A stretch of 41,679 bases of DNA from an uncultured Bacteroidales bacterium. GTDB taxonomy: Bacteria; Bacteroidota; Bacteroidia; Bacteroidales; F082. The DNA lies in NCBI GenBank assembly GCA_900317055.1, contig ONFF01000026.1, positions 1-41,679 on the forward strand. Direction: 5' to 3'. Numbering within the stretch: the first letter of the stretch is position 1; each line of letters begins with the position of its first letter. A program made the translations under genes and the position numbers. Below the pieces are notes generated by a model. It was not told the DNA's origin, searched no databases, and saw nothing but the letters and a program-made list of their open reading frames with translations. Of the stretch, positions 1-7,337 are shown one piece after another.

Positions 1-4
1 AACA

Positions 5-103
5 AAAAACCCCTCCTGATGGGGAAAAAGGAGGGGAAAAACAATATAAAGATTATGAAAAAAATCCGACTTTATTTTTTCTCAATGCTCTTGCATCGAA
101 AAC
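5..103 (-). ncRNA. Candidate short RNA or attenuated leader
   Basis: A Bacteroidota -7 box (TATCTTTG, minus strand, 109-116) is followed within about 100 nt by the terminator hairpin at 10-36. No convincing reading frame lies between them. A small hairpin (GCATC/GATGC at 93-109) sits at the box. This order of promoter, short spacer and terminator fits a small RNA or a leader attenuator. No RNA family was recognised, so this is inference from layout only. Confidence 0.22.
10..36 (-). terminator. Rho-independent terminator, minus strand
   Basis: Read on the minus strand, CCCCTCC pairs with GGAGGGG (7 bp) around a 13-base loop, and the stem is followed by a T-rich run (GTTTTTTGTT). It lies about 200 bp beyond the rpmF stop codon. 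It could end the yceD-rpmF transcript, or act as an attenuator in a leader for a gene just outside the window. Confidence 0.6.
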
Positions 104-108
104 TGATG

Positions 109-116
109 CAAAGATA
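109..116 (-). promoter_or_regulatory. Bacteroidota -7 box TATCTTTG (minus)
   Basis: The reverse complement reads TATCTTTG, matching the TAnnTTTG consensus. No clear -33 TTTG was found at the expected distance. It points leftward toward the terminator at 10-36 and out of the window. Confidence 0.35.
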
Positions 117-241
117 AGCATTATTTTTATTCACGGCACACTTTTGGACATTTTTTTGGAAAAATTTCCAATTTTTTATCCCATCAAGGGTACAAAACGC
201 CCTTTCCCGTCCATGTTGGAGCCGTGATCACGCGCCAGCAA

Positions 242-427
242 TCACTGCTTGGCGGCCATGACCAGCTGACCTCTGTAGTACAGGTCGCCGTCCACATAGT
301 AAGCACGGTGCATCATGTGCATGGTGCCAGTGGTAGGATCGATGGTCACGTTCGGGGTTTCAGCCTTGTAATGTGTTCTTCTCTTAGCGCCTCTGGTATG
401 AGACTGTCTTCTTTTAGGATGTGCCAT
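242..427 (-). CDS. rpmF: 50S ribosomal protein L32, zinc-free form
   Basis: This is a 61-residue protein of the large ribosomal subunit. The start MAHPKRRQSHTRGAKRRTH and the later YYRG motif are diagnostic of bL32. The gene follows yceD by 34 bp on the same strand, the classic yceD-rpmF pair. The four cysteines that hold zinc in most L32 proteins are absent: the segment between residues 29 and 52 reads DPTTG...HRAYYVDGDLYYRG where a CxxC...CxxC pair is expected. It is therefore a C-minus (zinc-independent) L32. In many bacteria such forms are zinc-responsive paralogues, but here it occupies the canonical locus. The identity is sure; the meaning of the missing cysteines is inference. Confidence 0.96.
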   Translation of the reverse strand: MAHPKRRQSHTRGAKRRTHYKAETPNVTIDPTTGTMHMMHRAYYVDGDLYYRGQLVMAAKQ

Positions 428-461
428 TTCTTTGTTATTTTAACTAGTTAATTACCAATTG

Positions 462-989
462 TTATTTATCGTTCAATTTAATGTCTTTCAAAGCGGCCCA
501 GCGTGGGTCGATGGTGTCGGCTTCTTCCTCTTCGACGGGTGCTTCCTCGCGGTTAAGCATCTCAATCACAGCGGGGTTGCACTGGCCCTCGGGATGCACG
601 CGGTGCATCGGGATGGCGAGGATGATGTACTCGTACACCAATGGGCGGATGTCGTATTCGTTCAAATCGGGCGAAACGACAGCCACATCATCCGACTCTT
701 CGGCATTCTCCGTTCCCAACTTAAGGAAGAAGTCCTGCTGGCTCTCGATGTGCTGGTCGAACTCGTCGGCGCAGCGGTCGCAAGGCACGCGCACGCTCCC
801 GTTGAGGTCGAAATGCAGCGTCAGCATGGTCTCCTGACGGTCGATATCCAACTTCACCGACACCTTTCCTTGCTGTACTTCGGAGTAATCCATCCCTGCG
901 AAGAAATCATTATTGATCTCATACTCAAAGGTATGGCTTCCAAGGGCAAGGCCGCTGACCGGAATCAGGAATTCGTTCTTCTTTTCCAT
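462..989 (-). CDS. yceD: YceD/DUF177 family protein
   Basis: This 175-residue protein belongs to the YceD (DUF177) family, which is commonly encoded directly upstream of rpmF and is linked to ribosomal RNA accumulation in plants and bacteria. The family core is visible at VPCDRCADEF (near residue 68), with its CxxC pair, and an acidic tail precedes the C-terminal PRWAALKDIKLND. The ATG at 989 follows a TACTTTTG promoter box (1010-1017, minus). It is probably cotranscribed with rpmF, which begins 34 bp after its stop. Confidence 0.88.
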   Translation of the reverse strand: MEKKNEFLIPVSGLALGSHTFEYEINNDFFAGMDYSEVQQGKVSVKLDIDRQETMLTLHFDLNGSVRVPCDRCADEFDQHIESQQDFFLKLGTENAEESDDVAVVSPDLNEYDIRPLVYEYIILAIPMHRVHPEGQCNPAVIEMLNREEAPVEEEEADTIDPRWAALKDIKLNDK

Positions 990-1009
990 TCTGCCTAAAA
1001 ATCGGGCTG

Positions 1010-1017
1010 CAAAAGTA
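1010..1017 (-). promoter_or_regulatory. -7 box TACTTTTG for yceD-rpmF
   Basis: The minus strand reads TACTTTTG, a match to TAnnTTTG, 20 bp upstream of the yceD ATG. It forms a divergent pair with the plus-strand box at 1070-1077. Confidence 0.55.
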
Positions 1018-1069
1018 CGGAATTAATTTGAATGTGGAACATTTGAAGTGGATTTTTCGTAAAATTCAC

Positions 1070-1077
1070 TATTTTTG
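1070..1077 (+). promoter_or_regulatory. -7 box TATTTTTG for the DUF4298 gene
   Basis: TATTTTTG matches TAnnTTTG and lies 20 bp upstream of the ATG at 1098. A TTTG at 1042-1045 is slightly too far away for an ideal -33 element. Confidence 0.5.
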
Positions 1078-1097
1078 CCTCACTAAAATCGCTGATT

Positions 1098-1382
1098 ATG
1101 ACACGCATCGAACGCATCACAAACATGGAATCCCTCTTCGACAAGAGCGAGGAGGTCGTCAAACGACTGGAAGCGGCCATCAAGGAATTCTCAGAAATTG
1201 AACACGACATTGCTAAGTTGGAGGCTTATTACAACTCACCGCAATGGCGCAAGGACTTCGAAGCTGACGAGGCCGGCAAGCTGCCCCAAGACCTCAAGCG
1301 CGGCGTCTTGAGCGAGGACGGCATCTATGATTTGCTTTCTGATTATCAATGCCTGAAGGACCAAATCAGGACTGTAGAATAG
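1098..1382 (+). CDS. DUF4298 domain-containing protein
   Basis: This is a 94-residue acidic, helical protein. The pattern RIERITNMESLFDKSEE, then EAYYNSPQWRKDFEADE, then LSEDGIYDLLSDYQ matches the DUF4298 family, small proteins of unknown function common in Firmicutes and Bacteroidota. No membrane segment or catalytic motif is visible. The gene has its own -7 box and is followed 10 bp later by the ICMT-like gene, so the two are probably cotranscribed. Confidence 0.8.
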   Translation: MTRIERITNMESLFDKSEEVVKRLEAAIKEFSEIEHDIAKLEAYYNSPQWRKDFEADEAGKLPQDLKRGVLSEDGIYDLLSDYQCLKDQIRTVE

Positions 1383-1392
1383 CACTAATGAT

Positions 1393-1878
1393 ATGCACAA
1401 ACTCAGAGAAATAGCTGGTTACGCCCTCGGTGGCTTGATGTTCGTGCTGCTCATCCCAACCCTGATGTGGCTGGCCTCGGGGCGGCCTGACCTTTGTGCC
1501 ATCCCTGTTTGGAGGATGGTGATAGCCATTGTGCTCACCGTGCTCGGACTATCGCTCAGTGTGTGGAGCATCGTCTACATGCGGCGGAAAGGCGAAGGCA
1601 ACCCAATGGATGCCTTCGGTCACGAGGTGGCACCCCGCACGAAGCACCTGATGACGGAAGGTCCCTACCGCCTGAGCCGCAACCCCATGCTGACGGGAAG
1701 CTTCGTCTATTACGCCGGTGTCTGCGTCTTACTGTGGAGTTGGCAGGCGTTGCTGGTGTTCATCGCATTCATTATCATCATGCTCCTCCAAGTGCGCAGC
1801 GAGGAGAAGCGGCTTCGTAAGGATTTTGGCGAGGAGTATGAGGCGTATTGCCACCGCACTGGGCGGTTTTGGCCGTAA
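1393..1878 (+). CDS. ICMT/PEMT-like membrane methyltransferase
   Basis: This 161-residue protein has about four hydrophobic segments and belongs to the isoprenylcysteine carboxyl methyltransferase / phospholipid methyltransferase superfamily. The SAM-binding signature is visible as GPYRLSRNPMLTG, followed by SEEKRLRKDFGEEYEAY. Such small bacterial members methylate lipids or other membrane substrates, but the substrate cannot be read from sequence. It is the first of three related proteins in the window (also 16292-16963 and 24232-25079). It follows the DUF4298 gene closely. Confidence 0.85.
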   Translation: MHKLREIAGYALGGLMFVLLIPTLMWLASGRPDLCAIPVWRMVIAIVLTVLGLSLSVWSIVYMRRKGEGNPMDAFGHEVAPRTKHLMTEGPYRLSRNPMLTGSFVYYAGVCVLLWSWQALLVFIAFIIIMLLQVRSEEKRLRKDFGEEYEAYCHRTGRFWP

Positions 1879-2169
1879 TTATTTAGACCCGACATTGCAT
1901 ATCGGGGTGTGATAGGGTCGCCCTTTCAGGGCTCGACTACCGCATCCAACATCCCAACGGAACGGCAACACTCACACCCCTTGCCGTCATTGCGGACTTG
2001 ATCCGCAATCTCCTACACCGCCAGAGGACTACATCCCTCGTCGTCGCTTCGCGCTATGGAGCTAGCAGCCATGTCATCCCTGCACGGACTCGTGCAAGAA
2101 CTTGGAAATCGAAGATTCGATGTAGTCAATCTATGGCTGCAGATAAATGCATTCAATTCTTTTTCAAAG
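1879..2169. other. Intergenic region with repeat, no gene seen
   Basis: No reading frame here has recognisable protein features. The region holds a palindromic repeat copy (1977-2015). Other frames are short and do not resemble proteins. It separates the convergent ICMT-like and DedA genes. Confidence 0.5.
1977..2015. repeat. Palindromic repeat, copy 1
   Basis: This 39-base element contains a 6-bp stem TGCGGA (1991-1996) and TCCGCA (2002-2007) around the loop CTTGA. It matches the element at 2750-2788 everywhere except four bases, and those four form two compensated base pairs. Confidence 0.8.
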
Positions 2170-2607
2170 CTACAACGCTCCGATAATAAAGTTCCAAACG
2201 AGGAAACGGAGGAACTTGCCGACGAGGAGCAAGAGCATGGTTCCCACGGGCTTGGTTTTGAAAAAACCGAGGGCGAGGGTGAAAATGTCGCCGATGAAAG
2301 GCACCCAGGCGAGCAGGGCGAGCCAGATGCCGTAGCGGTCGACTTTCTCTTTTTGACGCTCCATGGAGTCCGGGCTCACCTTGAACCACCGCTCAATCCA
2401 TTCCCAACGACCGATGCGCCCGATCCAATAGGTGGTGACACTTCCGAGCCAGTTGCCCAAGGTGCCGACGACGAGGCAGCCGATAGGGTTGTGCGTGGCC
2501 ATAAGCACGGCCACATACAGCGCGTCGGAGCTGAACGGCACGATGGTGGCCGCCAGGAAGGTGCCCAAAAACAGGCCCAAGAGACCGAGACTTTCAAGCC
2601 AGGACAT
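2170..2607 (-). CDS. DedA/YqaA-type membrane protein
   Basis: This 145-residue protein is of the VTT/DedA superfamily, YqaA subgroup. It starts MSWLESLGLLGLFLG, has PFSSDALYVAVL near residue 25 and a GNWLGSVTTYWIGR motif near residue 51. ALLAWVPFIGDIFTLALGF follows, then a final hydrophobic helix. Four or so membrane segments are expected. DedA relatives are linked to lipid-carrier translocation and membrane homeostasis, but the substrate of this one is unknown. A TACCTTTG box lies 17 bp upstream of the ATG. Confidence 0.85.
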   Translation of the reverse strand: MSWLESLGLLGLFLGTFLAATIVPFSSDALYVAVLMATHNPIGCLVVGTLGNWLGSVTTYWIGRIGRWEWIERWFKVSPDSMERQKEKVDRYGIWLALLAWVPFIGDIFTLALGFFKTKPVGTMLLLLVGKFLRFLVWNFIIGAL

Positions 2608-2623
2608 CTGTGGATAATTTTAG

Positions 2624-2631
2624 CAAAGGTA
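2624..2631 (-). promoter_or_regulatory. -7 box TACCTTTG for the dedA-like gene
   Basis: The minus strand reads TACCTTTG, matching TAnnTTTG, 17 bp before the ATG at 2607. Confidence 0.55.
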
Positions 2632-2676
2632 GGGGTTTTTTGTTTCTTTTCCATTTGTCTAAAAACGAGACAGATG

Positions 2677-2701
2677 AACTGGTCACGAATTGTGACCGGT
2701 T
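2677..2701. promoter_or_regulatory. Inverted repeat upstream of dedA
   Basis: AACTGGTCAC and GTGACCGGTT form 10-base arms with one G-T mismatch around GAATT. The site lies about 45 bp upstream of the dedA -7 box and could be an operator. It has no T-tract, so a terminator is less likely. Confidence 0.4.
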
Positions 2702-2749
2702 GTGAAACTTGAAGCCTTCCGTACCCTCCCCCAGGTGACATCAGTCCTA

Positions 2750-2788
2750 CCCCTTGCCGTCATAGCGGGCTTGACCCGCTATCTCCTA
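2750..2788. repeat. Palindromic repeat, copy 2
   Basis: This is the same 39-base element as at 1977-2015. Its stem reads AGCGGG (2764-2769) and CCCGCT (2775-2780) with the same CTTGA loop. It sits at the left edge of the first defence island. Confidence 0.8.
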
Positions 2789-2810
2789 AACGGAAAGGGG
2801 ATTCAGTTAG

Positions 2811-2966
2811 TTCCATTTTGGAACATACTGCATCGACGACACGGTGTATCATATCGGCGCCTCGCTGAAGGACTTGGGCAAGAAATGGTTTGCTTTTAGC
2901 AGACTGGAGATTGGGGCGGAGGCGCTGCGTGGGAAAAAATGCATTACAAATCATTTATCTATATGA
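2811..2966 (+). pseudogene. Remnant of an ORF6N/PLD-like protein C-terminus
   Basis: One frame reads IDDTVYHIGASLKDLGKKW followed by FAFSRLEIGAEALRGKK and a stop. The VYHIGASLKDLGKK block is a motif I associate with the C-terminal, phospholipase D-like part of ORF6N-type phage-associated proteins in Bacteroidales. There is a stop directly upstream (TAG at 2808) and no start codon, so only a tail of about 50 codons is left. It lies between the repeat at 2750 and the island promoter, as expected of debris at an island edge. The family assignment is from memory; a relic is likely. Confidence 0.5.
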
Positions 2967-2996
2967 TTTTCAATTATTTGTATAATTTTGTTTTTT

Positions 2997-3028
2997 CTTG
3001 CGTGGTAAGAAAAATAGTAGTATCTTTG
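2997..3028 (+). promoter_or_regulatory. Promoter of the dcm operon
   Basis: The -7 box TATCTTTG (3021-3028) is preceded, with a 20-bp spacer, by CTTG (2997-3000), close to the -33 TTTG element. The ATG of the methyltransferase follows 33 bp later. It probably drives the four coupled genes to 7960. Confidence 0.6.
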
Positions 3029-3060
3029 CAGATTGGAATTAATTTTGCTACATTCTTTAA

Positions 3061-4284
3061 ATGGCTGAACGTCAAAAACATAGCGTAATAGACCTTTTTG
3101 CCGGTTGTGGCGGCTTATCTCTTGGCTTGTATCAAGCCGGATGGGAGGGTTTGTTTGCAATTGAAAAGAACGCTTTTGCTTTCGAGACATTGAAATATAA
3201 CCTCATTGATAATAAGCACCATTTTAATTGGCCCGACTGGTTGCCTCAAACGGAACATGAGATCAATGAGGTGTTGGACAAATACCCAGAACAACTGAAA
3301 TCATTAAGGGGGAAGGTGGATTTGGTTGCCGGAGGTCCTCCGTGCCAAGGTTTTTCGATGGCAGGTAAACGCGTGGAGGAAGATGTCCGTAACCAATTGG
3401 TGTTTTCTTACATTAAGTTTATCGAGTTGGTGCAGCCCAAGATGATTCTTTTTGAGAACGTAAAAGGCTTCACATACGCTTTCGATAAGAACAAGAAAGA
3501 CGGTGCCGAGCCCTATTCACATAAAGTAATTCGTGGATTGGAAAAATTGGGGTATAATGTTAAGCCCCATGTTATAGACTTTTCCAAATATGGTGTTCCA
3601 CAACGCCGCAAACGTTTCATCTTAGTTGGTGTCCAAAAAGAAATCGGTTCTCCTGAGTGTTTTGAGAAACTTTTGATGGAGAACAGGGATGCATTCTTGG
3701 CACAAAAAGGCTTAAAGTCAAACAACACCTTGCAGGATGCCATTTCTGACTTGCTTCGTTCCAACGGAGAAGTTCCCTCTCCCGACCGCAAAGGGTTTTA
3801 TTCTGGTAAATATGGAAAAACAAAATTGACCAGTTATGAAAAGCTAATGCGTGGTGATTATCCCAAAACGCATAAAATAGCTGACAGCCATAGTTTTGCT
3901 AAGCAAACTCCTGAAAAAATAGCCTGTTACACAAAATTGTTGGCAGAGTATCCTCAAAAAGGTAAACGGATTGACGGCGAAGCCCGTGCGCAATGGGGCA
4001 TCAAACAACGCGGTATTACCATTCTGGATCCCAATGTGGTTTCACCGACCATTACCGGAAGCCCAGATGACTATTTGCATTATTGTGAACCCCGAATCAT
4101 GACCGTTCGTGAATGCGCTCGCATCCAATCGTTTCCGGATTGGTACGAAATCAAGAAGAAATACACCACTGGCGGCAAGATGCGCAAGGTGGAAGTGCCT
4201 CGTTATACCCAAATTGGCAATGCCATTCCGCCGTTGTTTGCTGAGCAGGCGGGAATAGTGCTAAAAAAGATGTTAGAGCCATGA
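3061..4284 (+). CDS. dcm: DNA (cytosine-5-)-methyltransferase
   Basis: This 407-residue C5-cytosine DNA methyltransferase transfers a methyl group from SAM to cytosine in a specific site. All major motifs are present in order: motif I VIDLFAGCGGLSLGL near residue 10, motif IV GGPPCQGFS with catalytic Cys95, motif VI FENVKG, motif VIII QRRKRF, and motif X QIGNAIPP near the C-terminus. It is full length and looks active. The next gene starts inside its stop codon (ATGA), so translation is coupled. It could protect host DNA from the McrBC-like system at 8854-13762, mark DNA for the sensor genes that follow, or do both. Confidence 0.95.
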   Translation: MAERQKHSVIDLFAGCGGLSLGLYQAGWEGLFAIEKNAFAFETLKYNLIDNKHHFNWPDWLPQTEHEINEVLDKYPEQLKSLRGKVDLVAGGPPCQGFSMAGKRVEEDVRNQLVFSYIKFIELVQPKMILFENVKGFTYAFDKNKKDGAEPYSHKVIRGLEKLGYNVKPHVIDFSKYGVPQRRKRFILVGVQKEIGSPECFEKLLMENRDAFLAQKGLKSNNTLQDAISDLLRSNGEVPSPDRKGFYSGKYGKTKLTSYEKLMRGDYPKTHKIADSHSFAKQTPEKIACYTKLLAEYPQKGKRIDGEARAQWGIKQRGITILDPNVVSPTITGSPDDYLHYCEPRIMTVRECARIQSFPDWYEIKKKYTTGGKMRKVEVPRYTQIGNAIPPLFAEQAGIVLKKMLEP

Positions 4285-6638
4285 AAGACAGTTTGAATTT
4301 CAGAGTTAGTGCCGAACTGAAAAACATCTTGGGAAGGGATTTGATTACGAGTCCTAACATTGCCATCTTAGAATTGGTGAAAAACTCGTATGATGCACGG
4401 GCCAAAAAAGTTGAAATCACTTTTGATGATGATTATTTGTGCATTGCTGACAACGGCAAAGGCATGTCTAAACAAGATTTGATAGATAAATGGCTTTTTG
4501 TGGCATATTCTGCTAAAAGCGATGGGACAGAAGATATATCCTATCGTGACAAATTTACACGTCACTATGCTGGAGCAAAAGGTATTGGTCGATTATCGTG
4601 TGATCGTTTGGCAAACAGCCTAATCCTTACAACAAGAAGCGGAGAGAGTAATAAAACAGAGGTGCTTTATGTGGATTGGGCCTCTTTCGAAAACAACAAA
4701 AAGACAGAGTTTAATACTATTAATATCCCTCATGAGAGTCTAGACTCCACCCCGGCTTTTCCTCAAAACTTTACAACAGGTACAATTTTAGAATTCAGAA
4801 ACCTTCGTGATAATTGGTCTCGGGATGACATTCTTCGTTTGAAGAAATCATTGGAAAAAATGATCAACCCCTTTTCTGGGACTGATGATGATTTTCAAAT
4901 TGAAATCATTGCCCCAAAAATGAAGGAAGATGATGAAAAGGTTGAATCTTCTCACGAACAAGTGAATGGTGTTATTGAGAATTCTATCGCTGATGTACTG
5001 AAGCTAAAAACCACACAAATAGAAAGCCGCATTGAAAACGACACAATATACACAACACTGTCTGATCGCGGTATTAAGATGTATGAGATAGAAGAGCCAA
5101 ACACACAATTCTCAAAACTATCTTCGGCTTCTGTTAGTTTGTTTTTTTTAAACAGAGCGGCCAAATACAACTTTACTGCAAAGATGGGCGTAGAACCTGT
5201 CAACTATGGGAATGTATTCCTATTTAGAAATGGCTTTAGAATATTCCCCTTTGGAGAACCATATGATGATAGTTGGGGTGTTAATAAGCGCCTGCAACAA
5301 GGATACAATCGTCATATAAGTACGCGTGAACTATTCGGCCGTGTAGACGTGGAAACTGATGATGTCGATCTTATTAAAGAAGTATCTAGTCGAGATGGCG
5401 GTTTGATAAAAACCGAAGCATCGCTGCAACTCATGGATTATTTCACAAAAACACATAGACGTCTGGAACGCTATGTTGTGGGTGTGTTATGGGGTGAAGG
5501 ATTCCTTAGAAAAGAATATTTCGTTAATCAAGCTTCTGCAATAAACGCCAGAAAACAACTTGAAGAAGACAAAGATTCCGATTCTGCCGAACATCTTTAT
5601 TCAAGCATTGGTAGCAAAGTTGATTTCATGCAACTTATCCGTTCTTTGGTAAACGACAACTCCATCACTGTCAAGTATTACAATGAAGAATTGGCAGACA
5701 TAGTATCAAATCCTTCTGAAACGGAAGTGCTTCAAGCACAAATGTTTGAAGATGTCCGTAAAATGGCCGAGAAGACAAATGACGGAGCTTTGTTGGAAAA
5801 GATAGCTGATTTTGAGCACCACATGGATGAAATGCGTCGCCAGAAGGAAGATGCTGAACGGAAAGCAAAGGAGGAAGAAAAGAAAGCGGAAGAGGCAAGA
5901 AAGAAGGCTCAAGATGAGAAGGAAAAAAGAGAAAAAGCCGAGCGTGAACGTGATGCTCAGATACAGAAAAACAAATATCTGTCGGCAACACGAAGCACCT
6001 CCAAAGATGTTTTGGATTTAATCCATACAGTATTAATATCTTCCACCAATTCAATCAGCCTAATCAAGACGGCAAAACTACAACTTGCAGATAATGACCT
6101 TGTTGGTTTAAGAGAATCGTTGGACTCTTTTGATTATGATATCAACAGAATCCACCTGCTTTCTAAAATGATTACCAAAGCAGATTTGGCATTATTATCT
6201 GAGTCACAACTGATTGACATAGAAAACTATATCAAGGAGTATTTCTCAAACTACAAGCCAAAGTGTAAGGTCCTATATCATTCTAACATCACAGAGGTTC
6301 TGGAGAAAAAGATTCCGGTTCTGGATCTATCCATTGTATTAGATAATCTTATAAGTAACTCGGAAAAAGCCAATGCCACGGAGTTCAGAATTGATTTTTC
6401 TAGAGATGGAAGAACTTATATAGTTGATTTCACAGATAATGGTGTTGGGGTTGATTTGGACCTTTTTACGGCAGATAGCATTTTCGAGGAAGGCGTTACC
6501 AATCGTAGAGGTGGATCAGGAATAGGGCTAAGCACGATTAAAGAGCGAATGAAGAACGAACTAAACGGAGATATTCAGTTTGTAGGAAATGGTTTACACT
6601 TTAAAACCGGTGCCACATTTAGGTTGTTTTTTGAATAA
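4281..6638 (+). CDS. Dual GHKL-ATPase sensor (HSP90-like + histidine kinase-like)
   Basis: This is a 785-residue protein with an unusual layout. The N-terminal GHKL ATPase has N-box E31/N35/D38 in ELVKNSYDA, DNGKGM at 57-62 and GAKGIGRLS at 98-106, resembling HSP90/MutL/MORC-type domains. A middle region follows, then a highly charged coiled coil of Glu, Lys and Arg at about 505-570. A helical segment with His582 in DLIHTVL resembles a phosphoacceptor helix. A second GHKL domain of histidine-kinase type ends the protein (N-box near 689-693, DNGVG 719-723, GSGIGLS 745-751). It overlaps dcm by 4 bp and precedes a receiver-like gene by 9 bp. I infer a sensor kinase; its ligand is unknown. No membrane segment is seen, so it is probably cytoplasmic. 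Confidence 0.85.
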   Translation: MKDSLNFRVSAELKNILGRDLITSPNIAILELVKNSYDARAKKVEITFDDDYLCIADNGKGMSKQDLIDKWLFVAYSAKSDGTEDISYRDKFTRHYAGAKGIGRLSCDRLANSLILTTRSGESNKTEVLYVDWASFENNKKTEFNTINIPHESLDSTPAFPQNFTTGTILEFRNLRDNWSRDDILRLKKSLEKMINPFSGTDDDFQIEIIAPKMKEDDEKVESSHEQVNGVIENSIADVLKLKTTQIESRIENDTIYTTLSDRGIKMYEIEEPNTQFSKLSSASVSLFFLNRAAKYNFTAKMGVEPVNYGNVFLFRNGFRIFPFGEPYDDSWGVNKRLQQGYNRHISTRELFGRVDVETDDVDLIKEVSSRDGGLIKTEASLQLMDYFTKTHRRLERYVVGVLWGEGFLRKEYFVNQASAINARKQLEEDKDSDSAEHLYSSIGSKVDFMQLIRSLVNDNSITVKYYNEELADIVSNPSETEVLQAQMFEDVRKMAEKTNDGALLEKIADFEHHMDEMRRQKEDAERKAKEEEKKAEEARKKAQDEKEKREKAERERDAQIQKNKYLSATRSTSKDVLDLIHTVLISSTNSISLIKTAKLQLADNDLVGLRESLDSFDYDINRIHLLSKMITKADLALLSESQLIDIENYIKEYFSNYKPKCKVLYHSNITEVLEKKIPVLDLSIVLDNLISNSEKANATEFRIDFSRDGRTYIVDFTDNGVGVDLDLFTADSIFEEGVTNRRGGSGIGLSTIKERMKNELNGDIQFVGNGLHFKTGATFRLFFE

Positions 6639-6647
6639 TTTGAAGAT

Positions 6648-7337
6648 ATGAAGAAGACAAAATGCATATTACTGTTTGATGATAAAGACCAAACAAAAAT
6701 CATAGATAGCATCAAGCTTTCAACAAGGCAAGAATTCGATTTGGATTTTATATTCATTCGAACAAGTTCTGCCGAATTGAAAAAAGAAGATTCGGAAGAT
6801 TTGGATGTCGCAAAGCTGAAAGATAAAATAGCTTCAGAAATCAAAGACAAACAGATAGATATAGCTCTTACCGATTTTGGTTTGGAATGCGATTATCTGA
6901 ATGGATTGGATGTGGTTCACATGGTTCACGAATTTCGTAGAAACTTAAACTTTTTCGTGTATTCCGGCAATTGGAATAAAGTAATCCATAGCGTTATCGG
7001 AGAAGACTACCAACATGCATCTCAAGAACAACTTGTTGAAGGCATTAATGCTTTGATTCACGCCAAGATAATTAATTGTGTTGACAGAATAGATTACCAA
7101 GAAGATTTGCTCAAATATTTGCGACATGATAGCGAAGACAGCATGGAGCATCGTTTGTGCGCTTTGTTACGGGCAAACGGCGACATGGTCTTCAACTCTT
7201 GTTGTCCGGAATTAAAGGGAAAGACTTTCATAGAAATCGCAGAAATGATAGACGACAAATCCGATGCTCGTTCCGAGGATTGGATAGAAGCCGTTTTAAC
7301 CCAAACCATAGCATATCTCACCGAAGTCAACCGATGA
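6648..7337 (+). CDS. Receiver-like (response regulator) protein
   Basis: This 229-residue protein is probably the partner of the upstream sensor. The N-terminal 120 residues look like a divergent receiver domain. Acidic residues D11/D12 follow the first strand (CILLFDD), a phosphoacceptor-like D76 lies in IDIALTDFGLE, and a Ser/Thr position is seen at S106 in FFVYSG. The conserved receiver lysine is not evident, so signalling may be atypical. The C-terminal half is helical with no DNA-binding motif recognised. Its last bases (ATGA) contain the start codon of the caspase-like gene, which ties their expression together. The receiver assignment is moderate in confidence. Confidence 0.65.
   Translation: MKKTKCILLFDDKDQTKIIDSIKLSTRQEFDLDFIFIRTSSAELKKEDSEDLDVAKLKDKIASEIKDKQIDIALTDFGLECDYLNGLDVVHMVHEFRRNLNFFVYSGNWNKVIHSVIGEDYQHASQEQLVEGINALIHAKIINCVDRIDYQEDLLKYLRHDSEDSMEHRLCALLRANGDMVFNSCCPELKGKTFIEIAEMIDDKSDARSEDWIEAVLTQTIAYLTEVNR

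Noticed and set aside
459-998. Long plus-strand frame opposite yceD
   Set aside because: It is antisense to a well-recognised YceD gene and has no protein-family features.
2056-2712. 218-residue plus-strand frame across the dedA region
   Set aside because: It is mostly antisense to the DedA/YqaA gene and is low in protein-like motifs.
2702-2899. 65-residue frame spanning the second palindromic repeat
   Set aside because: It crosses the repeat in another frame and includes none of the ORF6N-like remnant.
7157-7333. Upstream extension of the caspase-like protein
   Set aside because: It would run through the receiver gene; the ATGA overlap at 7334 gives a natural coupled start.
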